64,000 nucleotides of DNA from Providencia alcalifaciens (GTDB lineage Bacteria; Pseudomonadota; Gammaproteobacteria; Enterobacterales; Enterobacteriaceae), in contig NZ_CP084296.1 of the NCBI RefSeq assembly GCF_020271745.1, forward strand, positions 248,001 through 312,000. Direction: 5' to 3'. The position numbers were made by a program, and so were the translations under genes. This document shows, in pieces, positions 1 to 8,733 of this stretch; the first letter of the stretch is position 1; each line of letters starts with the position of its first letter. The notes below the pieces were generated by a model. It searched no databases. It saw only the letters and a list, made by a program, of their open reading frames with translations, and was not told the origin of the DNA.

Positions 1-2141
1 TTTAGGTTATCTAAACGACGTTTAGTTCTATTTTGCTGATTATCCAAGGCAATAACATTGACTCTATCACCAGCAGATAATTTTTGTTTTTTTGCCTGCG
101 CTTCACTGATAAAAATGACGTCTCTCTGACCAAAAACACCACGATAGCGGTCATTCATTCCATAAATGGTTGTATTGTACTGGTCATGACTGCGTATAGT
201 TGCCAAAACTAACTCGCTATGTGTCGCAGACTTCGGATCTTCAATAACACCTTCAGTTGTTATAAAGTTTGCCTTACCTGATTGAGTTAACCACTTACGC
301 TGAGCCGCTGCATTTGTTAAATGAAAACCACCAGGAACTCGGATTCTTTTATTGTAATCGTCAAAACCTGGTAATACAGCTTCCATTGCATCACGAATTT
401 TATCGTAATCATCAATGAAATCATCCCATTCAACTTTTGAATTAGGAATTGTCGCTTTGGCAAGACCAGCAACAATTGCACATTCAGACTTTAAATATGG
501 GCTAGCAGGTTTTAGCTTGCCATGTGAAGCATGTACCATTGACATAGAATCCTCAACTGTAATGCTTTGCGGACCTGATTTTTGAATATCGACTTCTGTA
601 CGACCTAAGACAGGAAATAAAAATGTATTCTTTGCCGTCAACAAATGTGACCGATTAAGTTTGGTCCCAATATGAACAGCCATATCAAGTTTTTTCATTC
701 CACTGTAGCACGCATCTTTATCCGGCATAGCAACAGCAAGATTCCCACCCATACAAATCAATGCGTTGACTTTCCCTTCAGAGATTGCTTGCATGCTAGC
801 CACGGCCGCATGACCAAAAGCGACTGGAGGCTTAAAACCAAAGCGTTGCTCGATTTTGTCTAGAAAAGATTGGCTTGGCTTTTCGGTTATTCCAACGGTA
901 CGATCGCCTTGCACATTAGAATGCCCTCTCAATGGACAAATTCCCGCACCATCCCGACCAATATTACCTTTCAATAATAAAAGATTGATGAGTTGCTGAA
1001 TATTTTGAGTGCCATGCTGATGCTGCGTAATTCCCATTCCATAACAGATAATAGTGCTTTTTGCTTCAATATAAAGTTGAGCAATTTGTTCCATTTCATC
1101 GCGAGTCATGCCACTCACAGATAAAATATCATCCCAAGAAGTAGACAGCACATCGTGCTTAAGCTTCTCGAAACCAACGGTATGAGTACTTATAAATTCA
1201 TTATCTAATATAGGCGCTTGACCTTTTGCTACCGCCGCATCGTGATGCTCAATAATGATGCGAATGACACCCTTAATTAATGCAGTATCTCCACCGATTC
1301 TAACTTTATAGTAATATCCTGCGAGAGGCGTGGACTCTAGCGCCAACATCTCAATTGGATCTTGCGGATAAGTAAATCGCTCTAATCCTCTTTCTTTTAA
1401 AGGGTTAATTGCGATAATTTTGGCACCTCGTTTTGATACTTCACGAAGTGAACTGAGCATACGAGGATGATTCGTTCCTGGATTATGTCCAATACAAATT
1501 ACTAAATCAGCCTTGTCAAAATCGTCAAGTAATACCGTACCTTTACCCACACCTATTGAGGCGGCAAGACCGACACTTGTCGGCTCATGGCACATATTTG
1601 AACAATCTGGAAAATTGTTGGTTCCATATTCTCTGGCAAAAAGCTGATATAAAAATGCAGCTTCATTTGAAGTTCGACCTGAAGTATAAAACTCAACAGA
1701 ATTAGGATCTGAGTAATTTGATAACCGTTGGCCTATTTGAGCAAAAGCATCGTCCCATTCAATTTTTTCATAGCAATCTGTTTGCGCATTATATTTCATT
1801 GGGTGAGTTAGACGACCTTCGTTTTCCAAGTCATAATCATCCCACGTTAACAATTCACTAACTGTATGTTTCGCAAAAAACTCAAGTGTCGTTCTCTTTG
1901 CCGTAGCTTCCCATGCCATCGCTTTTGCACCATTTTCACAGATATCAAACGATGCACTATGTTTAGGGTCGGGCCATGCGCAACCGGGACAGTCAAAACC
2001 TTGAGGCTTATTCATTTCAAACATAGTAATAATGTCGGGTACAATATCCATCTGTTCACGTATAGCTTCAGCGACAGCTTTAACAGCCCCCCAACCTGCC
2101 GCAGGCCCAGTGTAATCTTCGATTTTTTCTTTCATTTTCAT
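1..2141 (-). CDS. ydeP: FdhF/YdeP-family molybdopterin oxidoreductase, 3' end cut by window edge
   Basis: The minus-strand frame opens at an ATG at 2141 (AAGAG just upstream; a second ATG at 2135) and stays open to base 1, about 713 codons. The translation is very close to my recollection of E. coli YdeP (about 759 residues), so roughly the last 48 residues lie outside. Visible features are the N-terminal [14 protein letters not shown] segment (C51, C54), [28 protein letters not shown] (its Cys lies about where formate dehydrogenase H has selenocysteine), [11 protein letters not shown] and [16 protein letters not shown]. YdeP is a predicted bis-MGD enzyme linked to acid resistance in E. coli; its substrate is not established. 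No maturation partner such as fdhD is in view. The family call is secure, the function is not. Confidence 0.9.
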   Translation of the reverse strand, partial: MKMKEKIEDYTGPAAGWGAVKAVAEAIREQMDIVPDIITMFEMNKPQGFDCPGCAWPDPKHSASFDICENGAKAMAWEATAKRTTLEFFAKHTVSELLTWDDYDLENEGRLTHPMKYNAQTDCYEKIEWDDAFAQIGQRLSNYSDPNSVEFYTSGRTSNEAAFLYQLFAREYGTNNFPDCSNMCHEPTSVGLAASIGVGKGTVLLDDFDKADLVICIGHNPGTNHPRMLSSLREVSKRGAKIIAINPLKERGLERFTYPQDPIEMLALESTPLAGYYYKVRIGGDTALIKGVIRIIIEHHDAAVAKGQAPILDNEFISTHTVGFEKLKHDVLSTSWDDILSVSGMTRDEMEQIAQLYIEAKSTIICYGMGITQHQHGTQNIQQLINLLLLKGNIGRDGAGICPLRGHSNVQGDRTVGITEKPSQSFLDKIEQRFGFKPPVAFGHAAVASMQAISEGKVNALICMGGNLAVAMPDKDACYSGMKKLDMAVHIGTKLNRSHLLTAKNTFLFPVLGRTEVDIQKSGPQSITVEDSMSMVHASHGKLKPASPYLKSECAIVAGLAKATIPNSKVEWDDFIDDYDKIRDAMEAVLPGFDDYNKRIRVPGGFHLTNAAAQRKWLTQSGKANFITTEGVIEDPKSATHSELVLATIRSHDQYNTTIYGMNDRYRGVFGQRDVIFISEAQAKKQKLSAGDRVNVIALDNQQNRTKRRLDNL

Positions 2142-2671
2142 TACTCTTTTAAATTTAAATGTAACAAGAAATAAACGTTATTTTATTGCAATGTAATTAT
2201 GAATAATGTGGAGTGACGAATACCGACTTATCTTTTTCTGAATATAATTAAATAAATGAATGAAATATTATTTCATAGATAACATATCAAATAGAATTAG
2301 TAATAATAAGGAATTATCTTCCATTAATGACTTTTAATTTATTCGTCATAGATGAAAACTCCAATACACCACAAGAAACTTTTTATTATCAATAAAATAA
2401 AAACCAAGACCTCACTCATAACCTTGCTTTACTTTAAACAATCAGGACTCTTTAACAATAAAATATAATCCAATTAATGAAGTGTTAAATAACAAAATGA
2501 ACAATGCGATATTATATGGTTAAGTTTAAGCAGAAACCGCCATATTCATCGCCGAGCAAGGATATCAATAGCCAATGAATGACCTAATGGTTATTGCTGA
2601 AGCTTCAGATACTGATGTGGGTGTGATGCTGAGGATGTATAAACAGAGATAGTATGTGAGTGGGTTTTAAG
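2142..2671. other. AT-rich gene-poor stretch, probably decayed prophage DNA
   Basis: No convincing complete gene is present. The part from 2142 to about 2510 is very AT-rich and probably holds the promoter of the ydeP-like gene, though no single promoter stands out. From about 2530 a plus-strand frame with an in-frame TAG at 2569 runs into a 25-codon ATG frame at 2575-2652 (it reads MNDLMVIAEA at its start). It looks like a leftover of a phage gene, but I cannot name the family. Confidence 0.4.
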
Positions 2672-3013
2672 TTAGATAACTATTTCCTTTTTAGCCTGCG
2701 CCCACGCTTTAATCGCGTTGAATGTTGATGACATTTCAGACTCATTCAACGCTCTGTTATAAATAGCAGAGTCACCGATAGCACCTTGCGTTCCTGTTCT
2801 GCCTAAAACCAACGCCCTATGCATAGCTCTTGTCGCTTTATTAGCGGTGATATCACCAGCAATACCAATGGTTTTAATTTCACTATTATTTATTACCCAC
2901 TTCCCATGTTGAGGACGATGTATTTTCGGGCTGTCTATGCTTGTTACCATGCTGCCAACTTGAGACTGGCTATCTGATGCTAGCGTTTTTCCATCCCATA
3001 CTATTGTTGTCAT
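2672..3013 (-). CDS. Phage-derived hypothetical protein, apparent N/C fragment fusion
   Basis: This 113-residue frame starts at ATG 3013, with GAGG five bases upstream; an upstream GTG at 3019 is less likely. The first 65 residues (MTTIVWDGKTLASDSQ and following) resemble phage proteins of the proteasome-like Ntn-hydrolase type. The last 40 (GDSAIYNRALNESEM, then an Ala-rich helix) resemble the end of LamG/concanavalin-like modules in phage tail proteins. The two halves do not normally belong together and the whole is short, so it may be a deletion junction between two phage genes. It lies between the ydeP-like gene and an integrase pseudogene, in keeping with a prophage remnant. Function unknown. 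Confidence 0.5.
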   Translation of the reverse strand: MTTIVWDGKTLASDSQSQVGSMVTSIDSPKIHRPQHGKWVINNSEIKTIGIAGDITANKATRAMHRALVLGRTGTQGAIGDSAIYNRALNESEMSSTFNAIKAWAQAKKEIVI

Positions 3014-3155
3014 ACACACCTCAATCAGAACGTTTAACTAGTCATGTTTATATATCCTCGGCAATCAATGTACCTTTACCGATATAAACTTATATAAACA
3101 CCTATTAATGTCGCTCAATAAAGGACGTTTGTAGAATTTTATAAACTGGTTATTC

Positions 3156-3646
3156 TGCTAATTCACCAACAGGCGCGTATCCGGGTCGCGTGGATAAACC
3201 CAGAAGAAAGCGAATCAGGCCAAGCCATTGGTGTAGCTTTGAATGATACAGTTTGCCTGACTCTCATGGAACAAATAGGGAACCATCACAAATGGGTATT
3301 TGTTCATACTGAATCTAAAAAGAGACCAAACGGAACGTTGACGCCAAGAGTTAGAAAAATGCGAGTTGATTCTAACACCGCATGACGAGCCGTACTCAAA
3401 AGTGCAGGAATAGAAAACTTCCGCTTTCATGATTTACGGCACACATGGGCGAGTTAGCTAATTCAGTTTGGAGTCCCCCTTTCAGTTTTACAAGAAATGG
3501 GCAGCTGGGAATCCGTTGATATGGTGAGAAGATATGCTCACTTAGCACCTAATCATTTAACTGAACACGCGAAGCAAATAGACACTATTTTCGGTACTTT
3601 CGTCCCAAATACGTTCCAGTTAGCAAAAGTAGAGAATTTTAAATGA
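3156..3646 (+). pseudogene. Phage-type tyrosine recombinase (integrase), C-terminal remnant with two in-frame stops
   Basis: Reading in the frame of TGG at 3191 gives the C-terminal half of a phage integrase: [29 protein letters not shown] (catalytic R and H), [13 protein letters not shown] and [16 protein letters not shown] (catalytic Tyr), ending with TGA at 3644-3646. It is broken by TGA at 3383 and TAG at 3455, and both fall where the family has Trp (TGG). The N-terminal half is missing; recognisable similarity fades before about 3160. The 3' end of the remnant lies 21 bases from the 3' end of the tRNA-Arg gene, as expected for an integrase beside its attachment site. Confidence 0.85.
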
Positions 3647-3667
3647 TGGTAAGTGATTGAAAATTAA

Positions 3668-3744
3668 TGGTACGCCCTACAGGATTCGAACCTGTGACCT
3701 ACGGCTTAGAAGGCCGTTGCTCTATCCAACTGAGCTAAGGGCGC
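3668..3744 (-). tRNA. argU: tRNA-Arg, anticodon UCU
   Basis: On the minus strand these 77 bases fold as a cloverleaf: acceptor GCGCCCT/AGGGCGT, D-arm TAGCTCAGTTGGATAGAGC, anticodon loop CTTCTAA (UCU, Arg AGA), T-arm GGTTCGAATCC, and encoded CCA at 3668-3670. It is nearly identical to E. coli argU except in parts of the stems. The first acceptor pair is G1:U72 instead of G:C. As in E. coli, where argU is the DLP12 prophage site near folD, an integrase remnant abuts its 3' end. Confidence 0.97.
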
Positions 3745-3783
3745 ATTGTATGCGCAGGCAGCCTATCTGGCTGATGGCGTTGA

Positions 3784-3811
3784 ATTATACGGTTGCTGAG
3801 CGCTGAGTCAA
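3784..3811 (-). promoter_or_regulatory. Promoter of the tRNA-Arg gene
   Basis: On the minus strand TTGACT (3806-3811) and a perfect TATAAT (3784-3789) are 16 bases apart. Transcription would start near 3777, giving a leader of about 33 bases before the mature tRNA. Confidence 0.75.
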
Positions 3812-3932
3812 TGGCTTTTCACTACTTAAATAACGATATGACCACTTTATCTATCAGATAGACCTGACATTATGGGTAAGTTCTGACAAAATAGAGGCAT
3901 CCCCCGTGTCTCATATATGGATTAAGTTACAG

Positions 3933-4790
3933 ATGTTAGCAAAAATTATTGATGGGAAAACGATTGCGCAAGCAATTAGACAGGAAGTTGCTCAAAAAGT
4001 ACAAACTCGTATTGCCAATGGTAAACGAGCACCCGGGCTTGCCGTTATTCTCGTAGGCGCTAACCCCGCATCTCAAATTTATGTTGGCAGTAAGCGACGT
4101 GCTTGCGAAGAAGTTGGCTTTATTTCTCGCTCCTATGATTTACCAGACACGACGACTGAAGCTGAACTGCTCAAGCTAATTGATGACCTTAACCAAGATA
4201 GTGAAATTGATGGCATCTTAGTTCAGTTACCATTACCTGCTGGCATTGATAACGTCAAAGTGATTGAACGCATTCACCCCGATAAAGACGTCGATGGTTT
4301 TCACCCTTATAACGTCGGTCGCTTATGTCAACGTGCACCTCGCCTACGTCCTTGTACTCCAAGAGGGATTGTTACCTTACTTGAGCGTTACGACATTAAT
4401 ACCTATGGTTTAAACGCCGTTATCATTGGCGCATCAAATATTGTTGGTCGTCCGATGAGCCTTGAATTATTATTAGCGGGCTGCACCACCACCGTCACCC
4501 ATCGCTTTACCAAAGATCTCGAACAGCATGTCCGTAATGCGGATTTACTGGTCGTGGCTGTGGGTAAACCTAACTTTATTCCGGGCGAATGGATAAAACC
4601 GGGCGCTATCGTTATCGATGTGGGGATTAACCGCTTAGAAAATGGAAAAGTGACTGGAGATGTTGATTTCGATGAAGCGTCAAAACGCGCTGCATGGATC
4701 ACGCCAGTACCGGGCGGTGTTGGGCCAATGACCGTGGCGACACTGATTCAAAACACGCTACAGGCGTGCGAAGAGTACCACGATATTTAA
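3933..4790 (+). CDS. folD: Bifunctional methylenetetrahydrofolate dehydrogenase / methenyltetrahydrofolate cyclohydrolase
   Basis: FolD interconverts 5,10-methylene-, 5,10-methenyl- and 10-formyl-tetrahydrofolate with NADP in the cytoplasm, supplying one-carbon units for purines and formyl-methionine. The ATG at 3933 gives [13 protein letters not shown], aligning with E. coli FolD; an upstream GTG at 3906 would add nine unrelated residues. Visible are the [10 protein letters not shown] catalytic-lysine region, [22 protein letters not shown], the nucleotide-binding GASNIVGRP and the C-terminal [12 protein letters not shown]. At 285 residues it is about the family's usual length. It is followed 17 bases later by ybcJ, probably in one transcript. 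Confidence 0.98.
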   Translation: MLAKIIDGKTIAQAIRQEVAQKVQTRIANGKRAPGLAVILVGANPASQIYVGSKRRACEEVGFISRSYDLPDTTTEAELLKLIDDLNQDSEIDGILVQLPLPAGIDNVKVIERIHPDKDVDGFHPYNVGRLCQRAPRLRPCTPRGIVTLLERYDINTYGLNAVIIGASNIVGRPMSLELLLAGCTTTVTHRFTKDLEQHVRNADLLVVAVGKPNFIPGEWIKPGAIVIDVGINRLENGKVTGDVDFDEASKRAAWITPVPGGVGPMTVATLIQNTLQACEEYHDI

Positions 4791-4807
4791 TGTAATTTGG
4801 AGTCACA

Positions 4808-5020
4808 ATGGATATTTTTCATCTTGATGGTCATCCCCATATCGAGCTATGCGACCTGCTAAAAATTGAAGGTTGGGCAGAAAGTGGCGCGATGGCAAAA
4901 TCAATGATTGCTGAAGGCTTAGTGCAAGTTGATGGCGTTGTTGAAACGCGCAAGCGCTGCAAAATCGTCGCAGGCAAAGTCGTTTCTATGGGAAGCGAAC
5001 AAATTCAGGTTCAAGAATAG
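4808..5020 (+). CDS. ybcJ: S4-domain RNA-binding protein YbcJ
   Basis: This 70-residue protein matches E. coli YbcJ closely (HIELCDLLKIEGWAESG, VQVDGVVETRKRCKIVAG). It is a free-standing S4-like alpha-L RNA-binding domain, and a role in ribosome or RNA metabolism is suspected but unproven. GGAG lies upstream of the ATG. As in E. coli it follows folD directly, and a strong hairpin terminator ends the pair. Confidence 0.95.
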   Translation: MDIFHLDGHPHIELCDLLKIEGWAESGAMAKSMIAEGLVQVDGVVETRKRCKIVAGKVVSMGSEQIQVQE

Positions 5021-5028
5021 GTTAGTCT

Positions 5029-5061
5029 AGGTAAGCTGAGACCATTTCAGCTTACCTTTTA
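5029..5061 (+). terminator. Rho-independent terminator after folD-ybcJ
   Basis: A perfect 11-bp stem (AGGTAAGCTGA at 5029-5039 with TCAGCTTACCT at 5047-5057), a 7-base loop and a T-rich tail. It faces the convergent phosphatase gene ending at 5070 and could serve both strands. Confidence 0.85.
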
Positions 5062-5069
5062 TTATTCAA

Positions 5070-6155
5070 TCAAAAAGCCCACTTACTGATTGTTTTTTTT
5101 GGGGATAATGGCACATTTATTAATGCTTGTAATTGCCGATATTGCGCTTCATTTTGAACCATATTCGGGCTTCCTGTCTCCCGTAACGCTAATACGATAT
5201 TTTCCATCGATAGTTTATTTCCTGCCTTTCTCCACTGCATGCATGCCGCTAATACCCCTGTTCGGCCAATGCCAGCTTTGCAATGAATAACCGGAAGCGG
5301 TTTATTTTTTCCTTCTATATCTACTCCTTGATTTTTATAGAGCTCAAATAAGCTACCTTCATTGATGATTCTAATGATCTGGTTTAATTTAACTAATTCC
5401 GCTGTTGTCACCGTCCCACCATCATCCCAATTAGTCACGTGGATCACAGGGATTGAATGCTTTTTATAACCATTAACAATATCCATTCTATATTGGCTAA
5501 ATTCCAACGGTTTCCCCCCTGTATTTGTTTGTTTAGGGTCTACTATATAGTCTTTTTTTTCTCGCTCAGCAGTGACTTCAATAGCACCATACTTTTGACT
5601 TCTCATAAAGTAAGGTGGAAGCTTATTTTTTTGAAAAATAGAGCCGTGGATCTCTTGTTTTGATGCTAAAACGACTAATAACGGTGTCTTGTTTGCCATA
5701 AGCATAGAGAGATGATTTTCAATGGCTTGAGCATTATCTTCGGGGTATTGGCAGCGAATGGCTAAATTTTCCCCATTAATTTGTAGTCGATTTGCAGCGA
5801 GAGGCACAATGGATTTATTGGCGCTCCGTATTGATATTTGCGTGTGTTTCGCACTACCGATATCCTGATAGCGCTGGCCTCTATTCTCCATGTCGTATTC
5901 AATGTTTTTTTCATTTATCAGTAACCGCGTTTTTTCAGTTAATTTATCAAATGCCGTAGCTTGAGTTGCAGCTTCTATATTTAGTTTTAGCTTTGGTCTA
6001 TTTCTTTTGACGGGTTTTGTTTCAGCCAAATTTTGGCTAAGTTCGGAGATATTTTGGATAGACTTAATACGCTTAGGGAAATGGCTTTTACTTGATGATG
6101 CTGGAAATTCTGTCGATTGCGATACGGTTAGTCGATTAGCGTTTATTGGAAACAT
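5070..6155 (-). CDS. SptP/YopH-like protein tyrosine phosphatase, probable type III secreted effector
   Basis: The C-terminal half (about 120-361) is a bacterial-effector-type tyrosine phosphatase. It has the signature HCKAGIGRTG (C292 nucleophile, R298), a WPD-like loop in which Pro is Asp (NWDDGG, W243-D245), the AANRLQINGENLAIR start typical of SptP and YopH catalytic domains, and the late MVQNEAQYRQL Q-loop segment. The first 120 residues are polar, Ser/Lys/Asn-rich and lack both a Sec signal and the SptP RhoGAP domain; they could hold a secretion signal and chaperone-binding region. ATG 6155 has AAGGA five bases upstream. No chaperone or secretion gene is adjacent. The gene looks AT-rich and sits between housekeeping genes, suggesting acquisition. 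Known relatives dephosphorylate host proteins; secretion here is inferred. Confidence 0.85.
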   Translation of the reverse strand: MFPINANRLTVSQSTEFPASSSKSHFPKRIKSIQNISELSQNLAETKPVKRNRPKLKLNIEAATQATAFDKLTEKTRLLINEKNIEYDMENRGQRYQDIGSAKHTQISIRSANKSIVPLAANRLQINGENLAIRCQYPEDNAQAIENHLSMLMANKTPLLVVLASKQEIHGSIFQKNKLPPYFMRSQKYGAIEVTAEREKKDYIVDPKQTNTGGKPLEFSQYRMDIVNGYKKHSIPVIHVTNWDDGGTVTTAELVKLNQIIRIINEGSLFELYKNQGVDIEGKNKPLPVIHCKAGIGRTGVLAACMQWRKAGNKLSMENIVLALRETGSPNMVQNEAQYRQLQALINVPLSPKKTISKWAF

Positions 6156-6298
6156 ATTTATCCTTATCTATGTTTTCATTGTGAGTGAATTCACCGTTTC
6201 GGTGACCCAATGTTAAATTCCACTGTCTATATTTCACTGAACAGTATCGACAACTGCCCCACTCTACGCTTGCATATTTAGCCGCAACATTCATAAAA

Positions 6299-6334
6299 AA
6301 AACCACCAAAAATTTGCTTATTTTTAGTGGTTTT
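6299..6334. terminator. Bidirectional hairpin upstream of the phosphatase gene and downstream of cysS
   Basis: AAAACCAC(C)AAAAAT at 6299 onward pairs with ATTTTTAGTGGTTTT ending at 6334, with one mismatch and a loop of about six bases. The A/T flanks give a U-tract on both strands. It would end cysS read-through and insulate the phosphatase gene. Confidence 0.6.
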
Positions 6335-6413
6335 ATTCTTATTTGTTAAGCTAGTTAAGCTAAATTATTCGAATTGTAGGCAAACAGGTGTTACGTGAAA
6401 AACGATAAAGAAC

Positions 6414-6540
6414 AATATTCTAAATAGTTCGTGTTGTGGCTAGGCGGCTAGCAAGGATATCTCGGGGAGCATACATGAGTATGTGACCCGAGTAGCCGAG
6501 TGACGCCAACAACGCCACAATGCGAAATATGACGAATATT
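6414..6540. repeat. ERIC (enterobacterial repetitive intergenic consensus) element
   Basis: This imperfect palindrome of about 127 bp has ends AATATTC (6414) and GAATATT (6540) and the ERIC core GGGGAGCATACATGAGTATG, then TGACCCG. It resembles a second copy at 45803-45928. Its right end coincides with the TAA stop of cysS (6539-6541), so the element was inserted exactly at the gene's 3' end. Confidence 0.85.
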
Positions 6541-7927
6541 ACTTGCGACGCCACGTTGTACCGGCTGACGAGTCTTCTAACACAATCCCCATCGACGTTA
6601 ACGCATCACGGGCCTGATCCGCCAGCGCCCAATCCTTGCTTTGACGTGCATCGTTACGCTGTTTAATTAGCGCTTCGATTTTTGCAACTTCCGCATCATC
6701 TTCGCCTTGTGCGCCACCTTGCAGGAAGGTTTCAGGATCTTGCTCTAACAGTCCCAGTACTTTTGCCAGCTCACGTAATTGAGCCGCCATACCATTTGCG
6801 GCGTCCATATTTTCAGTTTTCAGACGGTTTAATTCACGCGCCATATCAAACAACGCCGAATAAGCTTCTGGTGTATTGAAGTCGTCATTCATCGCTTCAC
6901 AGAAACGACTCTTATACACTTCCCCCCCCGCTGGTGCAGCCGATTTATCCGTACCACGCAGTGCTGTATACAAGCGTTCTAACGCAGTGCGAGCCTGCTT
7001 TAAGTTCTCTTCTGTATAATTCAGTTGGCTACGATAGTGACCCGAAAGCAGGAAGTAACGTACAGTTTCTGCATCGTAGTACTCCAATACATCGCGAATG
7101 GTAAAGAAATTATTGAGAGATTTAGACATTTTCTCTCTATCAACCATCACCATACCGGAGTGCATCCAGTAATTAACGTACGGGCCATCATGGGCACAAG
7201 TCGATTGTGCAATTTCATTTTCATGATGCGGGAACATTAAATCTGAACCGCCGCCATGAATATCAAAATGGTTGCCTAATGTTTTGCTGTTCATAGCCGA
7301 ACATTCAATATGCCAACCTGGACGACCTAATCCCCACGGTGATTCCCAGCTTGGCTCACCCTCTTTGGACATTTTCCATAACACGAAATCCATTGGATTA
7401 CGTTTTACATCAGCCACTTCAACACGGGCACCCGCTTGGAGTTGGTCTAAGTCTTGACGAGATAATAAACCGTAGTTTGGATCAGTTTTGACCTCAAACA
7501 TTACATCGCCATTATCTGCAACATAAGCATGACCGCGCTCAATCAAGCTTTCAGTTAGCTCAATAATTTCATGAATATGGCGAGTTGCACGCGGCTCGCT
7601 ATCTGGACGTAGGATATTTAATGCATCAAAATCTTTGTGCATTTCCGCTAACATGCGCGTCGTTAGCTCTTCCACGCTTTCATTATTTTCAGCGGCGCGT
7701 TTAATGATTTTGTCATCAATATCCGTCACGTTACGTACATAATTCAGGTCATAACCTAAATAGCGTAAATAGCGGCTAATTGCATCGAAAGCCACAAAAG
7801 TACGACCGTGACCAATATGACACAAATCGTAAATGGTGATGCCACACACGTACATCCCAATCTTTCCAGCATGGATGGGTTTAAATTCTTCTTTTTGACG
7901 ACTCAGTGTATTGAAAATCTGCAGCAT
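6539..7927 (-). CDS. cysS: Cysteinyl-tRNA synthetase
   Basis: This 462-residue class I aminoacyl-tRNA synthetase charges tRNA-Cys in the cytoplasm. It shows the CHIGHGRT motif (HIGH at 37-40), the zinc ligand C28, [17 protein letters not shown] and the KMSKS loop ([12 protein letters not shown]), with the usual tRNA-binding C-terminus ending TTWRRK. Length matches E. coli (461). It is divergent from ppiB, the arrangement seen in E. coli. Its stop codon forms the edge of an ERIC element. Confidence 0.98.
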   Translation of the reverse strand: MLQIFNTLSRQKEEFKPIHAGKIGMYVCGITIYDLCHIGHGRTFVAFDAISRYLRYLGYDLNYVRNVTDIDDKIIKRAAENNESVEELTTRMLAEMHKDFDALNILRPDSEPRATRHIHEIIELTESLIERGHAYVADNGDVMFEVKTDPNYGLLSRQDLDQLQAGARVEVADVKRNPMDFVLWKMSKEGEPSWESPWGLGRPGWHIECSAMNSKTLGNHFDIHGGGSDLMFPHHENEIAQSTCAHDGPYVNYWMHSGMVMVDREKMSKSLNNFFTIRDVLEYYDAETVRYFLLSGHYRSQLNYTEENLKQARTALERLYTALRGTDKSAAPAGGEVYKSRFCEAMNDDFNTPEAYSALFDMARELNRLKTENMDAANGMAAQLRELAKVLGLLEQDPETFLQGGAQGEDDAEVAKIEALIKQRNDARQSKDWALADQARDALTSMGIVLEDSSAGTTWRRK

Positions 7928-8227
7928 CTTTTTATTTCCATTTTATTAGTACGTGTATATCTATCATACATCAGATTATCGCGATGTTGAGGATAAAATA
8001 TCCAGATTCAACCTTACGAAAATAGCACGGTATTGAATCGCGATCACCCGAAGAAAGCAAGGTTAGCACCTGACTTTATCGCCTTATTTATTCGGCCATT
8101 GTTATGGGATAACCTATTTTACAAACACACTGTCGCTTCAAGTCAGGTTTTATCTGTGATATAAACTTGCTGATCTCAACGCTTTCGCAAGTTAGCGCAT
8201 AAAAAACAATTATTCAGGATAGCTATT
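7928..8227. other. Divergent cysS/ppiB promoter region
   Basis: About 300 bases between divergent starts. A TATGAT -10-like hexamer lies on the cysS side about 45 bases before its ATG, and AGGA lies eight bases before the ppiB ATG. I see no strong operator, leader peptide or tRNA-like element. Confidence 0.35.
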
Positions 8228-8722
8228 ATGGTTACATTTCATACCAATCACGGTGACATCGTTATCAAAACTTTCGCAGACAAAGCACCTGTCACTGTCG
8301 AAAACTTTTTAACTTACTGCCGCGAAGGTTTCTACAATAATACCATTTTCCACCGTGTTATTAACGGCTTCATGATCCAAGGCGGTGGTTTTGAGCCGGG
8401 CATGAATCAAAAAGACACTAAAGCGCCTATCAAGAACGAAGCTAATAACGGACTGAAAAACAGCCGCGGTACATTAGCAATGGCTCGTACTAACGATCCA
8501 CACTCAGCAACAGCACAATTCTTCATCAACGTCGCTGACAATGACTTCTTAAACTTCCGTTCAGAGCGCCCAGATGGTTGGGGTTACTGCGTATTTGCTG
8601 AAGTCGTTGAAGGCATGGACGTTGTTGACAAAATCAAAGGCGTTTCTACAGGTCGCAGTGGTTTCCACCAAGACGTACCTCGCGAAGACGTTGTGATTGA
8701 AAAAGTGACTGTCAGCGAGTAA
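8228..8722 (+). CDS. ppiB: Cytoplasmic peptidyl-prolyl cis-trans isomerase B (cyclophilin)
   Basis: This 164-residue single-domain cyclophilin has no signal peptide, so it is the cytoplasmic PpiB rather than periplasmic PpiA. It catalyses proline isomerisation in folding proteins. Hallmarks are [28 protein letters not shown], the active-site stretch ending [11 protein letters not shown] and [15 protein letters not shown]. The start is supported by AGGA eight bases upstream. It is followed 11 bases later by lpxH and probably co-transcribed with it, as in E. coli. Confidence 0.98.
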   Translation: MVTFHTNHGDIVIKTFADKAPVTVENFLTYCREGFYNNTIFHRVINGFMIQGGGFEPGMNQKDTKAPIKNEANNGLKNSRGTLAMARTNDPHSATAQFFINVADNDFLNFRSERPDGWGYCVFAEVVEGMDVVDKIKGVSTGRSGFHQDVPREDVVIEKVTVSE

Positions 8723-8733
8723 TCCCTGAATTT

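Noticed and set aside
1866-2174. 102-codon plus-strand frame
   Set aside because: It is antisense to the N-terminus of the ydeP-like gene, whose translation is strongly conserved.
3215-3430. 71-codon minus-strand frame
   Set aside because: It lies antisense to the integrase remnant, which has clear catalytic motifs on the plus strand.
4403-4702. 99-codon minus-strand frame inside folD
   Set aside because: It is fully antisense to a conserved enzyme gene, has no family resemblance, and arises from codon usage of folD.
5070-6155. Phosphatase considered as a housekeeping Wzb/LMW-type tyrosine phosphatase
   Set aside because: Those are about 150 residues with an N-terminal CX5R. Here the signature is at residue 292 in a YopH/SptP-type fold.
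6414-6540. Palindrome considered as a MITE or small RNA gene
   Set aside because: The core and end sequences and the second copy at 45803 fit ERIC, a known repeat family.
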